NCBI GenBank assembly: GCA_965153355.1
Contig: OZ231126.1
Span: 89,466,001-89,530,000 of the forward strand
From: Flaccisagitta enflata
Taxonomy: Eukaryota; Chaetognatha; Sagittoidea; Aphragmophora
Length of the DNA stretch: 64,000 nt
Direction of reading: 5' to 3'
Of the stretch, positions 32,135 through 45,110 are shown one piece after another. A model generated the notes under the pieces. That model made no database searches. It was not told where the DNA came from and saw only the letters and a list, made by a program, of their open reading frames with translations. How positions within the stretch are numbered: position 1 is the first letter of the stretch; each line of letters begins with the position of its first letter. The position numbers were made by a program, and so were the translations under genes.

Positions 32135-32715
32135 GACGGCAAATTTTTGAAGGAAAAGTAAGTGTTTTTTGCATCATTTTCAGTATAATAATGGTGAAAG
32201 AATGATTTTAAAAGATGAATTGTCTCTAAAGACACTTGGTGTATACATTTCTTTCATATTCTGACCTCAAAAATAATATTTACAATGCAATTCACATGCG
32301 AAAAGCAAAAAAATCAAGGTTTTTTATGAAATTTTGCTTGCATTTTTTTGTTTGTTCTTGCCGTTGAAATTCTAACACTCTCAAATGCAGGGAAATTTTG
32401 CATTTCCAAAAACATAGTTCTCTTCATAATTAATTTTAGAAGAGAACTATGTTATTTATTTTTTCATTTTCTATGCAATCATAAAATTTCAACGAGCCTC
32501 CTGTCAGTTACCAAAACTGAAATTTTCAATAATTTGCATTATATCTTTTTTATTATTTGTAGCTTCATTTGATTCTTTTTCATATTGGAATGTAAGTTAT
32601 GCAAAAGAATATCAATCATGATATATCTCAATGATTTTTATAGTTTAATCATCAGTTTCAATCATTTTGATTTTTTACTTTGGCTCACAAATGTTGCCTT
32701 CGGAGGAACACCGTC
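32135..32715 (+). mobile_element. Family X element, copy 2 (581 bp, uninterrupted)
   Basis: Begins GACGGCAAATTTTTGAAGG and ends TTCGGAGGAACACCGTC, flanked on both sides by CTAA. It is collinear with copy 1 and serves as the empty-site reference. It contains the hairpin AACATAGTTCTCTTC… / …GAAGAGAACTATGTT. It is A/T-rich and has no coding capacity. The 4-bp duplication and GACGGC termini do not match a well-known superfamily unambiguously; piggyBac, Sola and Academ all use 3- to 4-bp targets. Confidence 0.85.
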
Positions 32716-33095
32716 CTAATCGATTTTCACCCTGCAGCTTAGTGCAGCATGCCTTTTAAAGGTTGTCTTTTCATATGCAAATTAGTCTGAGCGACTAATT
32801 TTCACAAGTGACTTTCAAATTTCACAACATTTTAGGTGATGGTAGTAGATGCTGTTTGGAAGCAACAGTCTCAGTTTCAGTCCAAATTTCGCATTTCTTA
32901 GGGAGGATAATGACGTTTTTACTGAAAACAAAAGTAAAATGGTCAATTAAAGTTAAATTAAGTGCAATAGACCATATTTGCTTATATCCGAATTTAAAAG
33001 AAAAATCGCTTGATAACATTTTACTAGATGTATATGAGCACATCGCAACTTAAAAAATTTTCAAAACTTTATTTTTGATGTTTGACTACTCCTGG

Positions 33096-33506
33096 CTATC
33101 TTTGAGCGTCAAGCCAATTTCTGTTGGATTTATTCAAGACTCTTGCCTTGTCAGCGTAGTTAGAGTTACCAGCGGAGCCGGGAATTGGCGGTGAGTTCGC
33201 TTTAACCAAGTCTGTAGATGCGGCGTCGTTTGATGCTGATTGATTTGTACCGGCGTTGATAGGCGCCGGTTTAGCGATGCCGGCGTCGTTTTTCGCCGAT
33301 GATGCAGTGGTGGCGTCGTTAAGCGCCAGTAGAGTCGCAGCGATGCCGTGAGTCGTGACGGCGTCGTTTGCCGTAGCGTGATTCGTTACGGCGTCGGTCG
33401 CCGTGGCGTGAGTCATGACGGCATCGTTCGTCGTTACGGCGACCTTGAGCGCCGGATTTGCGATGACAGGAGCTGAGATGGCCCCAGCTACCAGCGCCGT
33501 GACCAA
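33096..33506 (-). repeat. 30-bp minisatellite with an open 10-residue-repeat frame
   Basis: ACGGCGTCGTT(T/C)GCCG… units recur every ~30 bp between about 33,200 and 33,470. On the minus strand they encode ten-residue repeats such as NDAVTTHATA in a 136-codon frame with a hydrophobic N-terminus (MVTALVAGAISAPVIA) that resembles a signal peptide. It is G/C-rich against A/T-rich flanks. It could be a secreted repetitive protein or only a minisatellite; no splice or promoter evidence decides. Confidence 0.35.
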
Positions 33507-33915
33507 CGTGACGCCAGTTCGCTGTTTCTATAATCTCGTTTTTGCGAGATGGTGAACATCCCAAAAAATTCAATCCAGAATTCAAAGAGGCTCTACATCG
33601 CGTAGTTAGGCGATTTCTATCGATAGGCTAAACTCCGTTCACGTTTTCGAAGAAAAATACGATATAAAAAATGAAAAAAAAAATTTGAGCGAAGCAACCG
33701 CGGGGCACTCGCGGATGAGACATAGTGGCCTGTAAACTACGTGATGCGGTGGATTCACACAATAATCATGTCACCCGTTGGCAGCCCGGACGGCCGTCAA
33801 ATACCGTAATCAAAGTGAAAAAATCAAAGAGAAACACAAAAATCGACCAGAAATCAAGCCTGCGGATGCACTTGAGGTTTGGAATGAAGTTGATTGTGGG
33901 GCCGGAAACACGACC

Positions 33916-34368
33916 AACAGGTCACCCAAGGGCAATATGTGGTTGTAAATCGGAATGAGAGGAAGCAGGGCAGCGGCCCCGAAGGGGACGAAGTCTTGTA
34001 GAACACATGGGGACTTTTGTTCGTCCGTCCATCCATCCATTCGTCAGTCCCCCCAGGCCCTCTCAGGCCTGATATCTGCCTTCTCAGGCCTGAAATCTAC
34101 CCTCTCAGGCCTGAAATCTGCCCTCTCAGGCCTTGAATCTGCGAGGGCAGATTTGATGCCTGAGAGGACGGGTTCAGGCATGAGAAAGCAGATTTCAGGC
34201 CTGAGAGGGTAGATTCAAGGCCTGAGAGGGCAGATTTCATGCCTGAGAGGGCAGATTTCAGGCCTGAGAGGGCCTGGGGGGGGGGACTAACAAACGGATG
34301 AAGGGACGAACAAACAAAAGTCCCCATGTGTTCTGCAGCACTTCGTCCCCTTTGGGGCCGCTGCCCAA
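33916..34368 (+). mobile_element. HINE-like repeat, subfamily C, with inverted minisatellite
   Basis: Starts AACAGGTCACCCAAGGGCAA and ends GGGGCCGCTGCCCAATA. The internal units appear first as TCAGGCCTGAAATCTGCCC and, after about 34,145, as the reverse complement, so the interior itself can fold. Termini as in the other C copies (TTGTAGAACACA / TGTGTTCTGCA). Confidence 0.7.
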
Positions 34369-34603
34369 TAAAAAGGGCTGAGTACACAGCAGCATTAGTC
34401 GCGGACGGGTGGGCAGGAGCAGTAGATAAAATCATTGTGAAGGAGTGAATATGATTGAATGAATATAAGCAGGAAATTATAACAGACCTAGCACCTTTTT
34501 GATGTTTTCTCTAAATAACAGAAGCAAGATGCTGAAACCGACGAAGATCAAAATAATGTTCGTACACCATGTCACTATCAACTCATCAGATTAAAGATTT
34601 CAT

Positions 34604-34902
34604 CCGGGGTGTGTATACAATTGAGTCTATTTCAATCCCCCCCCCCCCTGCCTTTAATTTTCTTCCCCGCGATCTGTCGCGTCGCATTTCGAAATCTATG
34701 ATGTTTTTCCCCATACAGCTAAAAATTAATGTAATTAAGGTTAAAATGCGTTTAGATAAAGAGTTTTTATGATTTGCTACTGTCAAAAGTTACACTTCCC
34801 CCAAATTTTCTTTTTTTTCTTCTCCCCCTCTTTGATTTCCTTCCCCATCTCCAAACCCTTTGATTTTCTACTTTCCCCAACCAAGGGTCATATACCGGCC
34901 TG
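34604..34902 (+). mobile_element. hAT-like MITE (family E), copy 2, 299 bp
   Basis: Termini CCGGGGTGTGTATAC and TATACCGGCCTG are flanked by the perfect 8-bp duplication GATTTCAT (34,596-34,603 and 34,903-34,910). Collinear with the 45.8-kb copy. Confidence 0.88.
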
Positions 34903-35111
34903 GATTTCATCATGGACAAACTTTCCTTAGAGATCATTGAACTCAGGTAGTTTTGATCAACATATTTTGTTGCAGGCATGCGACTCAAGTTGGAATTTGG
35001 GTTTATCGGTTTGTCAGTCAGTATTTCCGCTCATCCATCCTTTGGATCAATTTTTTTTTTATGAAGGCGTTTTAGTCGTTTTGTGATCAATTCTAATGCC
35101 CATGTCTGTTC

Positions 35112-35333
35112 AACGAGGCCGGGTGCACGGCAAGATAGTTCCGGACGGTTGGGCAGGGGCAATAATGCAAAAATCACGCGCAATTAAAAGATATTTGGGA
35201 CGGAGGAAATTAGGGACAGACCTTCACGGCAAGGTGAAGTTATGTGTCCGCAGATAAAAATGAGATGGACGGAAGGATGGACCGACAGAGACCGAAACGG
35301 CAGGACTGTAGAGTCGCGTGTCAGTGACTAAAG
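35112..35333 (+). mobile_element. HINE-like repeat, subfamily A, diverged
   Basis: AACGAGGCCGGGTGCACGGC, CCGGACGGTTGGGCAGGGGC, GACGGAAGGATGGACCGACA and GTAGAGTCGCGTGTCAGTGA followed by CTAAA. A reverse partial relative with hairpin AGTTTCGGACACACAACT begins at 35,398. Confidence 0.6.
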
Positions 35334-35914
35334 GAGCAATAGAAACAGGATTACTATAATGAGTGATATCACGAGCTCCTACGGCTCGTCTTTGTCACTG
35401 TAGTTTCGGACACACAACTCTATACAAGCCTTTGTTGATCCATTGGTCAGATAGTCGGTCTGTAATGCTCACATCAAAAAGTGTAAAAACAGGCATTTTA
35501 GCCAGGAAATGTCTCTATTTGCATCAATCAATTACGTAGTCTGTTTTTTTTCCGTCCCAACAGTAACTCACATACACAAACTAACAAACAAACTAACACA
35601 CAAACAAACACACAAACACAAAAAAACACACAAACAAACAAACAGAGACACATTAAATAACAACACATATTTATGTTGCTGTAAGGACGGGGGAGGAAAC
35701 AGACTGATTGAATGATGAAGCTTGAAACATTTCCATCTGCCTATCAGTCGCGTGCTGTGTGTCTCTAAAAGCCACATCTCAATTGTTTGTCGGTATGTCA
35801 CAATTTTTTTTTTTATGTTTCCTCCCCCTTCCACCTGCACGCGGCTAAGGTCGCTGTGTAATCGGCGTTAAATGATTATCATTGTTTTTATTGCAGTAAA
35901 TGTTATATGCTTAA

Positions 35915-36535
35915 GACGGCGGACTTCTGAAGGAAACATTTGTGTTTCAACGGGGGCTAAAATCAAAAATTAAAAATGAAAAAAACTGAATGATTATACC
36001 AAAATAATCATTGAAATTTGTCACAGTTATTATTTTATTGCAAAATTTGCATTAAATCATGAAACAGAACCAAATATTGGTAAAGTTGATAAAAAAAAAA
36101 ATTGCAAATTACAAAAAATTTCATATTTGGTCACTGACAGGGGGCTTGTTTAAAATCTAAGATTGCATAGAAAATGAAAATGAAAATGAAAAAATGAGAG
36201 AATAAAAAACATAGTTCTCTTCCAAAAACAATTACAGAGAGAACTATGTTTTTAAAAATGCAAAATTTCCCTGCATTTGAAAATCTCAGAATTTAAACGG
36301 CATAAAAAGAAAAAAAATGTAAGCAAGATTTCATTAAAACCTTGATTTTCTTATCTTTTTTTATGTGAATTGCACAGTTTAAATTACTTTTGAGGTCAGA
36401 ATATGATAAATATGTATACACCAAGTGTCTTTAAAGACAATTTGTTTATTAAAAGCATTCCTACACCATTGTGGTGCTGATAATGATGCAAAAAGTATGA
36501 TGAAACACTTAATTTTCCTTCGAAAATTCGCCGTC
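35915..36535 (-). mobile_element. Family X element, copy 3 (621 bp, opposite orientation)
   Basis: Reverse-oriented copy with GACGGCGGACTTCTGAAGG at the left and CGAAAATTCGCCGTC at the right, flanked by TTAA on both sides. Its sequence near 36,490-36,520 (reverse complement) reads straight through TAAGTGTTTCATCATAC, the site where the PLE array sits in copy 1. Confidence 0.85.
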
Positions 36536-36617
36536 TTAATCAGGGTCCCCAGCATTGGCGCGATCCTGTATGGACTCTTTTTCTCCCGCTTATTCCCTCT
36601 TTTTTTCCGTCCCTCTG

Positions 36618-36754
<137 letters not shown>

Positions 36755-36935
36755 CTGTTGGATCTGGAAGCATACATCAGAATTTCAATGAAGACGTAGT
36801 CATAAACGAGAAGACATATCGTTGTGGTTGTCAATTGAACGAATTACACTATCTCAAGAGGTGAAAGTACTGAAATATCCATTTAATGATTGATATTTTT
36901 ATTCATTCATAGATTCATTCTAAAAAATATCTTTC

Positions 36936-37060
36936 TAGGTGCGACAAAGCACCTCTATAACTGGCTGTGTCCGTTGGTTGGTTGGTTGGGTAACGCATTC
37001 GTTCGACGATCCACACGTCGCACCTTATTGGCCTACTTGGCCTTGTTTATCTCCTGGACA
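36936..37060 (-). mobile_element. HINE-like repeat fragments with AGGTGCG hairpins
   Basis: Hairpin AGGTGCGACAAAGCACCT, TCTATAACTGGCTGTGTCC and (GGTT)n. Two relatives occur at 42,828-42,905 (AGGTGCGCCATAGCACCT) and 42,957-43,030 (GGTGCGCCATGGCACC). The stem is again subfamily-specific. Confidence 0.55.
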
Positions 37061-37099
37061 GTGTACCCCTGCCAAAACCCCGGTCACCCTGTTAGTGAA

Positions 37100-38100
37100 G
37101 CTATTACATTATGTTTCATCTTTGCTGATTAGGAACCTGCTCTTGGAAAGCACACTATCACGTGTTGGTGCTTTGGAACGCTGCTGGTATAGAGAGAAAA
37201 GTATCTAAATGGATGATGAAGATCCTATTGATAATGAGCGATCTTATCTGCAATTGTATTGCCGTTTCTTCCATTTTTGTTCATTTCCCAATGTGATTTA
37301 AGTCAAATAGCGTTCATTAAAGAATACTGATAATGCTAATTTGCATAAAGTTGTCCATGTTATTTTGCGTATTCAAGAGAGACCTCAATCGATTTAAGAA
37401 TCAAAGAACACATAAATGGAAGCGTTACCCTTACATTAGTGAATATTTGCGTGTCTGTTTGCATCGCGCAACTTTAGAAAGCTCGAAATAGCTATTTAGA
37501 TTAATCATGCTAATAGACGTTTGAGTTCGATAAAAGTATAAAACAGAACACGGTATTCATCAGTTTGAGTCTAACTGGAATAAAGTTTATTTACATTGGC
37601 AACCAGGACGGGGAAATCTGAAATGGAAGCCGTAATGCCCCATGAAAGGTCAATTCTAAAATTGAGAAAATTTGACAAAAACATTCATAATCAGATACCT
37701 TATGTCAATATAGACATGGTTCAAAAACTAAATGTTGCGATAACAAAGAATTAACTACTAAGATTCATCGTGAAGCGTGACTATACTGCAACAATTTACC
37801 AACCAATCACATAGAAAATTTCATTATGGCTGAATGCCTGGGAGTTAAGACCTGAAGTTTTCAGTGTAGATGCAAAATTTCATGCTCTTTCTCATCGTGT
37901 CATCCAAATTTCCATCGTCAGTTTCTCAATGGCGTGACATTGACAGACTTTAAGTGTGACATGAGCGTGACAGAAGAGCTGGGTGGGTGTGCGGAATAAT
38001 CATGCTTCAAGAAAAGTGTCATTACTTGGGATTTGGGTGTCACAGTGGCATAAAATTTGGATTTCATGTCCTTCAAGTAGTCATCTATTAGATAGAAACC
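37100..38100. other. Unique A/T-rich sequence, nothing recognised
   Basis: No long open frame and no repeat pairing found by eye. Confidence 0.5.
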
Positions 38101-38113
38101 TAGAAAGTGATTA

Positions 38114-38443
38114 CCGTATTTCCTCTAATTAGCGCCCCTCCTCTAATTAGCGCCCCCCCTCTTATGAAAAAAAATTTTTTAGTTTATTATTTTTTTCAGT
38201 TAAAATTGTCAAAAACAATGTTTTTTCACTATGTTATTTAACATTCTAACTTCCTAAGTGGTTTTTTGTGTTGAAATCACACTTTTTTTTATCATTTCCT
38301 ATTCAACATCTTGTGTTTTACTATATTTTAAGTACTGTATTTATTCTCTGACATGCTACAGGGGGCGCTAATTAGGAGGTAAAACAGGCAATGTCATTTC
38401 TCAATTTTGTAAGCGCTTCGGGCGCTAATTAGAGGAAATACGG
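38114..38443. mobile_element. TA-flanked MITE with CCGTATTTCCTCTAATTAG termini (330 bp)
   Basis: Both ends carry CCGTATTTCCTCTAATTAGC in inverted orientation, each with a flanking TA. The GCGCC(C) block next to it is duplicated at the left end. The interior is A/T-rich and non-coding. This pattern fits a Tc1/mariner- or pogo-type MITE. Confidence 0.85.
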
Positions 38444-38513
38444 TAACTTTGAGAATTAATGGTGTTTTAAAAAAGATAATCGGCATACTAAGAATTTGCC
38501 GTGAAATGGCGAA

Positions 38514-38629
<116 letters not shown>

Positions 38630-38833
38630 CTGTCTGTCTGGGTGAGAGTAATAAACAAAATTATTCTGGATATTCGCTCCACAAAAATCACTGGTTTAAA
38701 CAGATTCTATACGACAAGCCATGTGGGGCTACAGTTGCCAATCGCTATATAAATGGATGAGTGTCGTAGAGGAGCAAATTTTGTCATTGCCATTTTAAGG
38801 ATGGTACAACCACTGATGTTGTAATCTCAAAAA

Positions 38834-38923
<90 letters not shown>

Positions 38924-39236
38924 ATACACACACACTCGCACACACATTGACATAAAGAGGGTCTCTCTGACGCCATTTTTCCTTCTTTTTCCGTCATAAA
39001 ATAGATTCTCAGCTTCTCATAAACATTCTTCGCACCAAAAGTTGTCTTTTCTTTTTTTCTTTTTTTCCACTCTCTTCTCGCCTTTTTTTGCCCAAACTTA
39101 TTCTAGCTTTATCTGACTGTCTCTATGTCTGCTTGTCTTTCTATATGTCTTTCTGTCTCTCTGTCTGTGTCGCTGATTTTCGGTCTCTGTCAGTCTTTCT
39201 TTCTCTAAACTAGTCAAGATGTCTGTCAGTTTTTGT

Positions 39237-39581
<345 letters not shown>

Positions 39582-39682
39582 GCGCGCCAAAGTATTACTC
39601 TCGCCTCATTTTTTCACCCTTTGCTTGTTTTCCTTCGCTTCAATGATTTCGTGGTCCCTCTGTATGGACGTGCACGGGTGCG

Positions 39683-39683
<1 letters not shown>

Positions 39684-39766
<83 letters not shown>
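39684..39766. repeat. (GT)n microsatellite
   Basis: About 40 units. Confidence 0.98.
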
Positions 39767-40073
39767 TTTCTGTGCCTGTGTCAGTGTGAGGGGGAGTGAG
39801 GGTAGTAAAAAGAAAACACAATATTTTGGGTATTTTGCTCTACACAAAGTGCTAATCTAAATAGTGTGTGTGTGTTTGTGTGAGTGTGCGTGTGCGTGTG
39901 CTTGCGTGCGCGTGAGTGTGTATATGTGTGTGTTTCTCCGTTCCTTTTTTAATTTTTGTTTTCTACTTAGAAACCCCAGAAACATTTCACCTTATGGTCC
40001 AAAAAAAAGTCTTGAACCTCAATAACGCAAATGGTCAGTTTTTTTGCAATATGATGTATCGACTACATTGCTA

Positions 40074-40356
40074 CAGTGGGGTTCATGGAATAACAGCCTA
40101 AACTGGAGGAAGGTATTTAAGTGTCTTTATTTCATTTTATAAATTTGATATTTGAAATATAAGTTATTCAATCGATGCTTTTGTCCCTGAGTTTTTTGGT
40201 TGCTATGGAAACCAAAATTATTTTTTCAAACATTCATAATTAGTAGATTATCAAGATTTTGTCATTTTGACAAATACTATCAGAGAACATTACTCAGAAT
40301 TAAACTAGCTAAAACTTTCCCACAGTATGTTCTGTAAGAATGTTGCTCGTCTGGCT

Positions 40357-40360
<4 letters not shown>
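40074..40360. mobile_element. Single arm of the same palindromic MITE, joined to a (GA)n tract
   Basis: A 287-bp segment from CAGTGGGGTTCATGG to TCTGGCTGTTG corresponds to the left arm of the element at 58,606. It stops exactly where the palindrome would turn, and a (GA)n microsatellite follows. Either the second arm was lost or microsatellite expansion replaced it. Confidence 0.75.

Positions 40361-40419
<59 letters not shown>
40361..40419. repeat. (GA)n microsatellite next to the truncated MITE
   Basis: About 29 units starting exactly at the MITE fold point. A GNN-rich, GGCGG-type stretch follows (40,440-40,640) with no convincing gene. Confidence 0.95.
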
Positions 40420-40420
<1 letters not shown>

Positions 40421-40899
40421 AAAAAAAAGACGGTCAAGACGTGTGTTGTTTTGATGCAGCGATGACGATGAGATGGCGTGAGCGTCGGCAAAGGGCGGCG
40501 GTGCCGGCGGCGGTGGTGGCAGCAGAAGTGGTGGTGGTAGATGTGATGGCGACAGAAGTGGTGGAGACAGCGGCGGCAACGGCGGCGGTAGTAGAGGCTG
40601 CTGCAGCGACGAAGGCAACGCAACATCGGCGGCGGTGGAGATGGCGAGGCAAGCACCGTTGTTGTTGTTTTGTTTTGACGGTTTCCCGCCGATAGAGACC
40701 GCTGGGAGTTGCCCTTATTTGGTCAACAAAACAACGCGACAAGAATTTGGCGACAACGCCGATAGAAAAAAAAAGGCCGACATAAAAAAAAAAAAAGACC
40801 GACGGAGACCAAAAAACCGACAGGAGAGAGTGAGAGAGAAACAAAACGCCGACACGAGAGGAAAACGCGCGTCGTGTCCAGATATAGACTATGTTTATA

Positions 40900-41990
40900 C
40901 TTATCAAGTCAAATCAACTCCATCCTTCACCATCTCCATCTCCATCTCCATCTCCATCTCCATTCGCCAGCAACATCACACACCTGTTTCTCTCATATCG
41001 CCACATCGTCCCCACTGTTGTTCGATTCTGTAGAAGCGTTTTTTTCCCCGCGGAACTCTATCCTTTGCCTCAACTTCTTTCAGCTTCGGCTCCATCCGTG
41101 CTGCTCTTTGAATTCTGTTTCGCTAAAATTGGAGCCTTGCAGTTTACCCTCACTTTCATAGCTCTGTACCCATTCCAATTCACTCCCCTGGCCAATCCGT
41201 TCTTCGGGTCAAACTCTAGCACACAAACACTTGTTGCAAATATTCTTGCCACTCGGTAGACCATAAAACAATGTACCTCCAGACTCACTCAATGCCAGAC
41301 GAGACACCATGATACCTAATGTCACATCCCCGCTCCATGTCTGTATCAAATTACGACCATGCAGACCATGTTTCATCTTTGTTCCAATCCCTTTAAACTG
41401 CTCACTGTAAGCCGCTTATGTTAATGTCATATACAGATCAGTACCTCAAAAACCTTATTACGCGTTTCTCCTTCATCCCCATGCAGAAGCTCCGTGAACA
41501 ATTTGAAACCCGGTCAACACCTAACATTCAATATATACTTACAATCACACTGTCCTCTTGTCTATCAACCTTCACTGCCATCCTCCTTTCAATCTCCTAC
41601 CTTTTTCCGCTCCGGCATTTTTCTAAACAAGACTCATAGCCTGTTTCTAACAGCCCGTTAAATAACTCTTGCTTGAACCATGCCGGAGTGCTCTGCGTTA
41701 ACCATGCATTGCTCCAACTATGCTTTAATCCAATAGCATCTTGCTCTCTCTTTACTCTTTTCTTCCCACCAAACTCTGCTCTCCCTCCCCCCCTTCCACG
41801 TAGTTTCCTTCCTTTTTTCGGGCACTTTTTGCCCATGGCATTCCTCGACCGGTGGTGCCACATACATATTGCAAATTGCATCAAAACACCAACACGAGGC
41901 GCCATCAATATCAGATCCGTTTTTTTTTCTTTGGCGTCTCCGATTCCGGCGCCTGGTCAATATTGCACGTACCAAACCTGCTCCACATCT
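40900..41990. other. Possible decayed coding sequence, minus strand
   Basis: Minus-strand fragments such as SESGGTLFYGLPSGKN (near 41,250) and GLLETGYESCLEKC (near 41,640) have protein-like composition but sit in different frames separated by stops. No family recognised. (CATCTC)n occurs at 40,931-40,965. Confidence 0.2.
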
Positions 41991-42215
41991 TCTTCTTCTT
42001 TTTCTTCTTCTTTTTCTTTTTCTTTTTCTCCTTCTTCTTCTTCTTCTTCTTCTTCTTCTTCTTCTTCTTCTTCTTCTTCTTCTTCTTCTTCTTCTTCTTC
42101 TTCTTCTTCTCCTTTTTTTTTCTTCTTCTTCCCTCTTTCTATACGCTCCTTAATAATCTCCTTACTCTGTTCCTTCCTTTCTTTCTTACTCTCTTTCTTT
42201 CTTTCTTTCTCAATG

Positions 42216-42294
<79 letters not shown>

Positions 42295-42300
42295 CTCCTA

Positions 42301-42366
<66 letters not shown>

Positions 42367-42370
42367 GTCT
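41988..42370. repeat. (CTT)n then (TTTC)n tracts
   Basis: CTT trinucleotides at about 42,030-42,110 and TTTC tetranucleotides at 42,177-42,366 with single interruptions. Confidence 0.95.
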
Positions 42371-42526
42371 TTCCGCCTTTTCGTTTTATTTGACATGATG
42401 TGACTCATGTTTGTTATTCATGCTCAACAAGGCAACAAACTACTTCTTTTATGGTTTGTTCATAAAAAAAGTTGACAACATTAGGATTCAGAGTCAAAAG
42501 CGCTGCTAAGTAAAAAAGCTGGTGAG

Positions 42527-42704
<178 letters not shown>

Positions 42705-43116
42705 AAGAGAAAACAATCCCTCATGGTAGTCATGTATATTATTGGGAACAGATTAAGAATGGCGCCGTGACGGTCCAACATTGCACGCGCGTGACCCCGT
42801 CATGGTAATTTTTTTCCATTGTTTTTAGGTGCGCCATAGCACCTTTATAACTAGCCCTGTCTGTTGGTCGGTTGGTCGGTCGGTAACGCTCGAGTTGAAA
42901 ATCTCTAAAAAAAGCAAAAATCACTGGATGATTCAGAAATATGATATGATGATCTTTGGGTGCGCCATGGCACCGCTATTAAAGGCTCTGTCCGTCCGTC
43001 TGTCCGTCTGTAGGTCACGCTCAAATGAAAAATAACTAAAAATGTTTGAATTCAGTCAAAAGCTCATTTCGTTCATGATTGATGATACTCGTCTTTTCAT
43101 CCACTTAAGCAATCAG

Positions 43117-43448
43117 CTACGGTTAGGTCTGATAGAGCTGGTGATAGTTCGGATAGGTCTAATAGAGCTGGGGATAGGTCTGATAGAGCTCGGGATAGGT
43201 CTGATAGAGCTCAGGATAGGTCTGATAGAGCTAGGGATAGGTCTGATAGAGCTAGGGATAGGTCTGATAGAGCTCAGGATAGGTCTGATAGAGCTCAGGA
43301 TAGGTCTGATAGAGCTCAGGATAGGTCTGATAGAGCTAGGGATAGGTCTGATAGAGCTGGTGATAGGTCAGATAGGTTTGATGGAGCTAAGGATAGGTTT
43401 GATAGAGCTGGGGATAGGTCTGATGGAGCTAGGGATAGGTCTAAGAAT
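43117..43448 (+). repeat. 21-bp minisatellite (GATAGGTCTGATAGAGCTAGG)n
   Basis: About 16 units. Position-specific variants (CAGG, GGGG, AGGG) form runs. Because 21 is a multiple of 3 the frame stays open (GLIELGI repeats); I do not read it as a gene. Confidence 0.9.
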
Positions 43449-43601
43449 CAATAACGACCGGCGCACCGTCTTGTTTTTTTCTAATTTGCTGTTCCAAACA
43501 ACAGCTCAACCCTTTCAAAATGTTATATGAATTACACTCTATCTTCCAATTTGCTACAGGCTGTCGCTCTTTCATATTCTCTACCTCTGTGTCATCACCT
43601 C

Positions 43602-43612
43602 ACTCTCTCTCG

Positions 43613-43703
<91 letters not shown>
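43602..43703. repeat. (CT)n microsatellite
   Basis: About 50 units, followed by T-rich low-complexity sequence at 43,780-43,870. Confidence 0.97.
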
Positions 43704-43707
<4 letters not shown>

Positions 43708-43899
43708 CAGTGCAACCTTCAACTCAAGAGTCTCAGACTCAACCACGTCCTACTCTAGACCCCGCGATGGGAATATTGTTTTTTTTTATTCAATTCTTCC
43801 TCCGATTCTTCATTTCTTTTTTTTTTCTTTTTTTTCCCTTTTTTTTCTTCTTTTTTTTTCTTCTCTTCTTTTGGGTTTCCGCCATTTTGGTTTTTTGAC

Positions 43900-44800
43900 C
43901 TTCTGACCCTCGAAGACTCAAACATCAAGTAAATTGCTTTGTCCTTCTTTCTGCCGAGTTTGTCTTAGATGCCACAAGATGGCGCGGTTCAAAGACGGTT
44001 GAGAGGCTGCTCAGCGGCGGCGGTGGAGATGCGGCGGCTGAGATGAGGCGGTTGAGAGGCTCCTCAGCGGTGGCTCTGAGGAGACCGACCGGGGAAGTCA
44101 GGGACGCCAGTTATGGTAAGATAAAGGCGCAGGCCACTGCACTGGTGGAAGCGGTGTAACTCTGAGATTGGGTGGATGACGCGGGACGGGGATCCGATAT
44201 GCAAAGGGGGAGAAAAAAGTTGGCGGAATATCAATATGCGATATTTGGGTGATAATGAGAAAGGTGGTACCAATGAACGTTGAAACTAAACCATTTTGAG
44301 CTTTTGGTCGTAAACATACTAAACATAGCAATAAAGAAAGAAGCTTCCGTTTTCAGACAATGTCACCCTAAAATGAAAAAAAAAACAAGTGAGGGATACA
44401 GTAAAGATCGTTTAAACTCTCTGAAATACGACCTGAGCTCAGTAGCTCAGTTATTCTAAGTACAGCAGCGCTCTTCCAAAGTTGATAATGATGCCTCTTT
44501 TCAAATGTCTGCATATTTGTTGCCAGGATCTAGGATTGCACAGTGAAGCACCGCTACATGTATATTGCAGCGCCCCTTTGAGGGACAATATTTGAAGTTC
44601 TTATAAACATATTGGAGTTATTTCTTTCTTTGGATTAAGGCAATTTTACTAGGAAGAACATATGATAGACAAAATTTTGTTCAGCTGCAGTCGCTCAAGG
44701 AAAGCTCTACGGTAAATATGATAACAAATGATCGAGTAAAAATGTGACCATTCCTATAACTGCATGCTCGCCAATGAGAAGCAAAGAACAGAGACGAACT
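43900..44800. other. Unique sequence, nothing recognised
   Basis: GGCGG-type words at 43,980-44,080, then A/T-rich sequence. AGCTCAG words near 44,435 are not a tRNA. Confidence 0.5.
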
Positions 44801-44805
44801 ATGTG

Positions 44806-45110
44806 AGATGATCAAGGGGAAAAAAACCCTCTTTGGTCATTTCTTGGCGTCACAAAACTTTCCCTCGACGGCAAAAAAGGCGTTGAAGATGGTTATGGAA
44901 GCGGCAGAGACGAGGAAGATGATTTCCGGCAAGAACAACAACATCATGAAGATGGTTATGGAAGCGGCAAAGACGAGGAAGATGGTTCCCGGCAAGAACA
45001 ACAACGTCATGAAGATGGTTATGGAAGCGGCAAAGACGAGGAAGATGGTAGTCAAGATCGGGATACCGATCTGCGCTTACATGGCAGCGACTTCCTTCCA
45101 CGATGTGACG
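44806..45110 (+). other. 63-bp tandem repeat with an open acidic frame
   Basis: Almost three units of 63 bp (about 44,886-45,056), each containing GGTTATGGAAGCGGCA, GACGAGGAAGATG and CAAGAACAACAAC. One frame reads 21-residue repeats of the type EDGYGSGKDEEDGSRQEQQ; another reads MVMEAAKTRKMVPGKNNN. Both are open because 63 is divisible by three. The acidic frame has an ordinary-looking lead-in (VTKLSLDGKKG), so an exon is possible, but no splice sites are convincing. Confidence 0.3.

Noticed and set aside
43042-43530. 162-codon frame with GLIELGI repeats
   Set aside because: 21-bp minisatellite; no supporting sequence outside the array.
44430-44480. tRNA-like A box (AGCTCAGT)
   Set aside because: No B box, no cloverleaf and no acceptor stem pairing.
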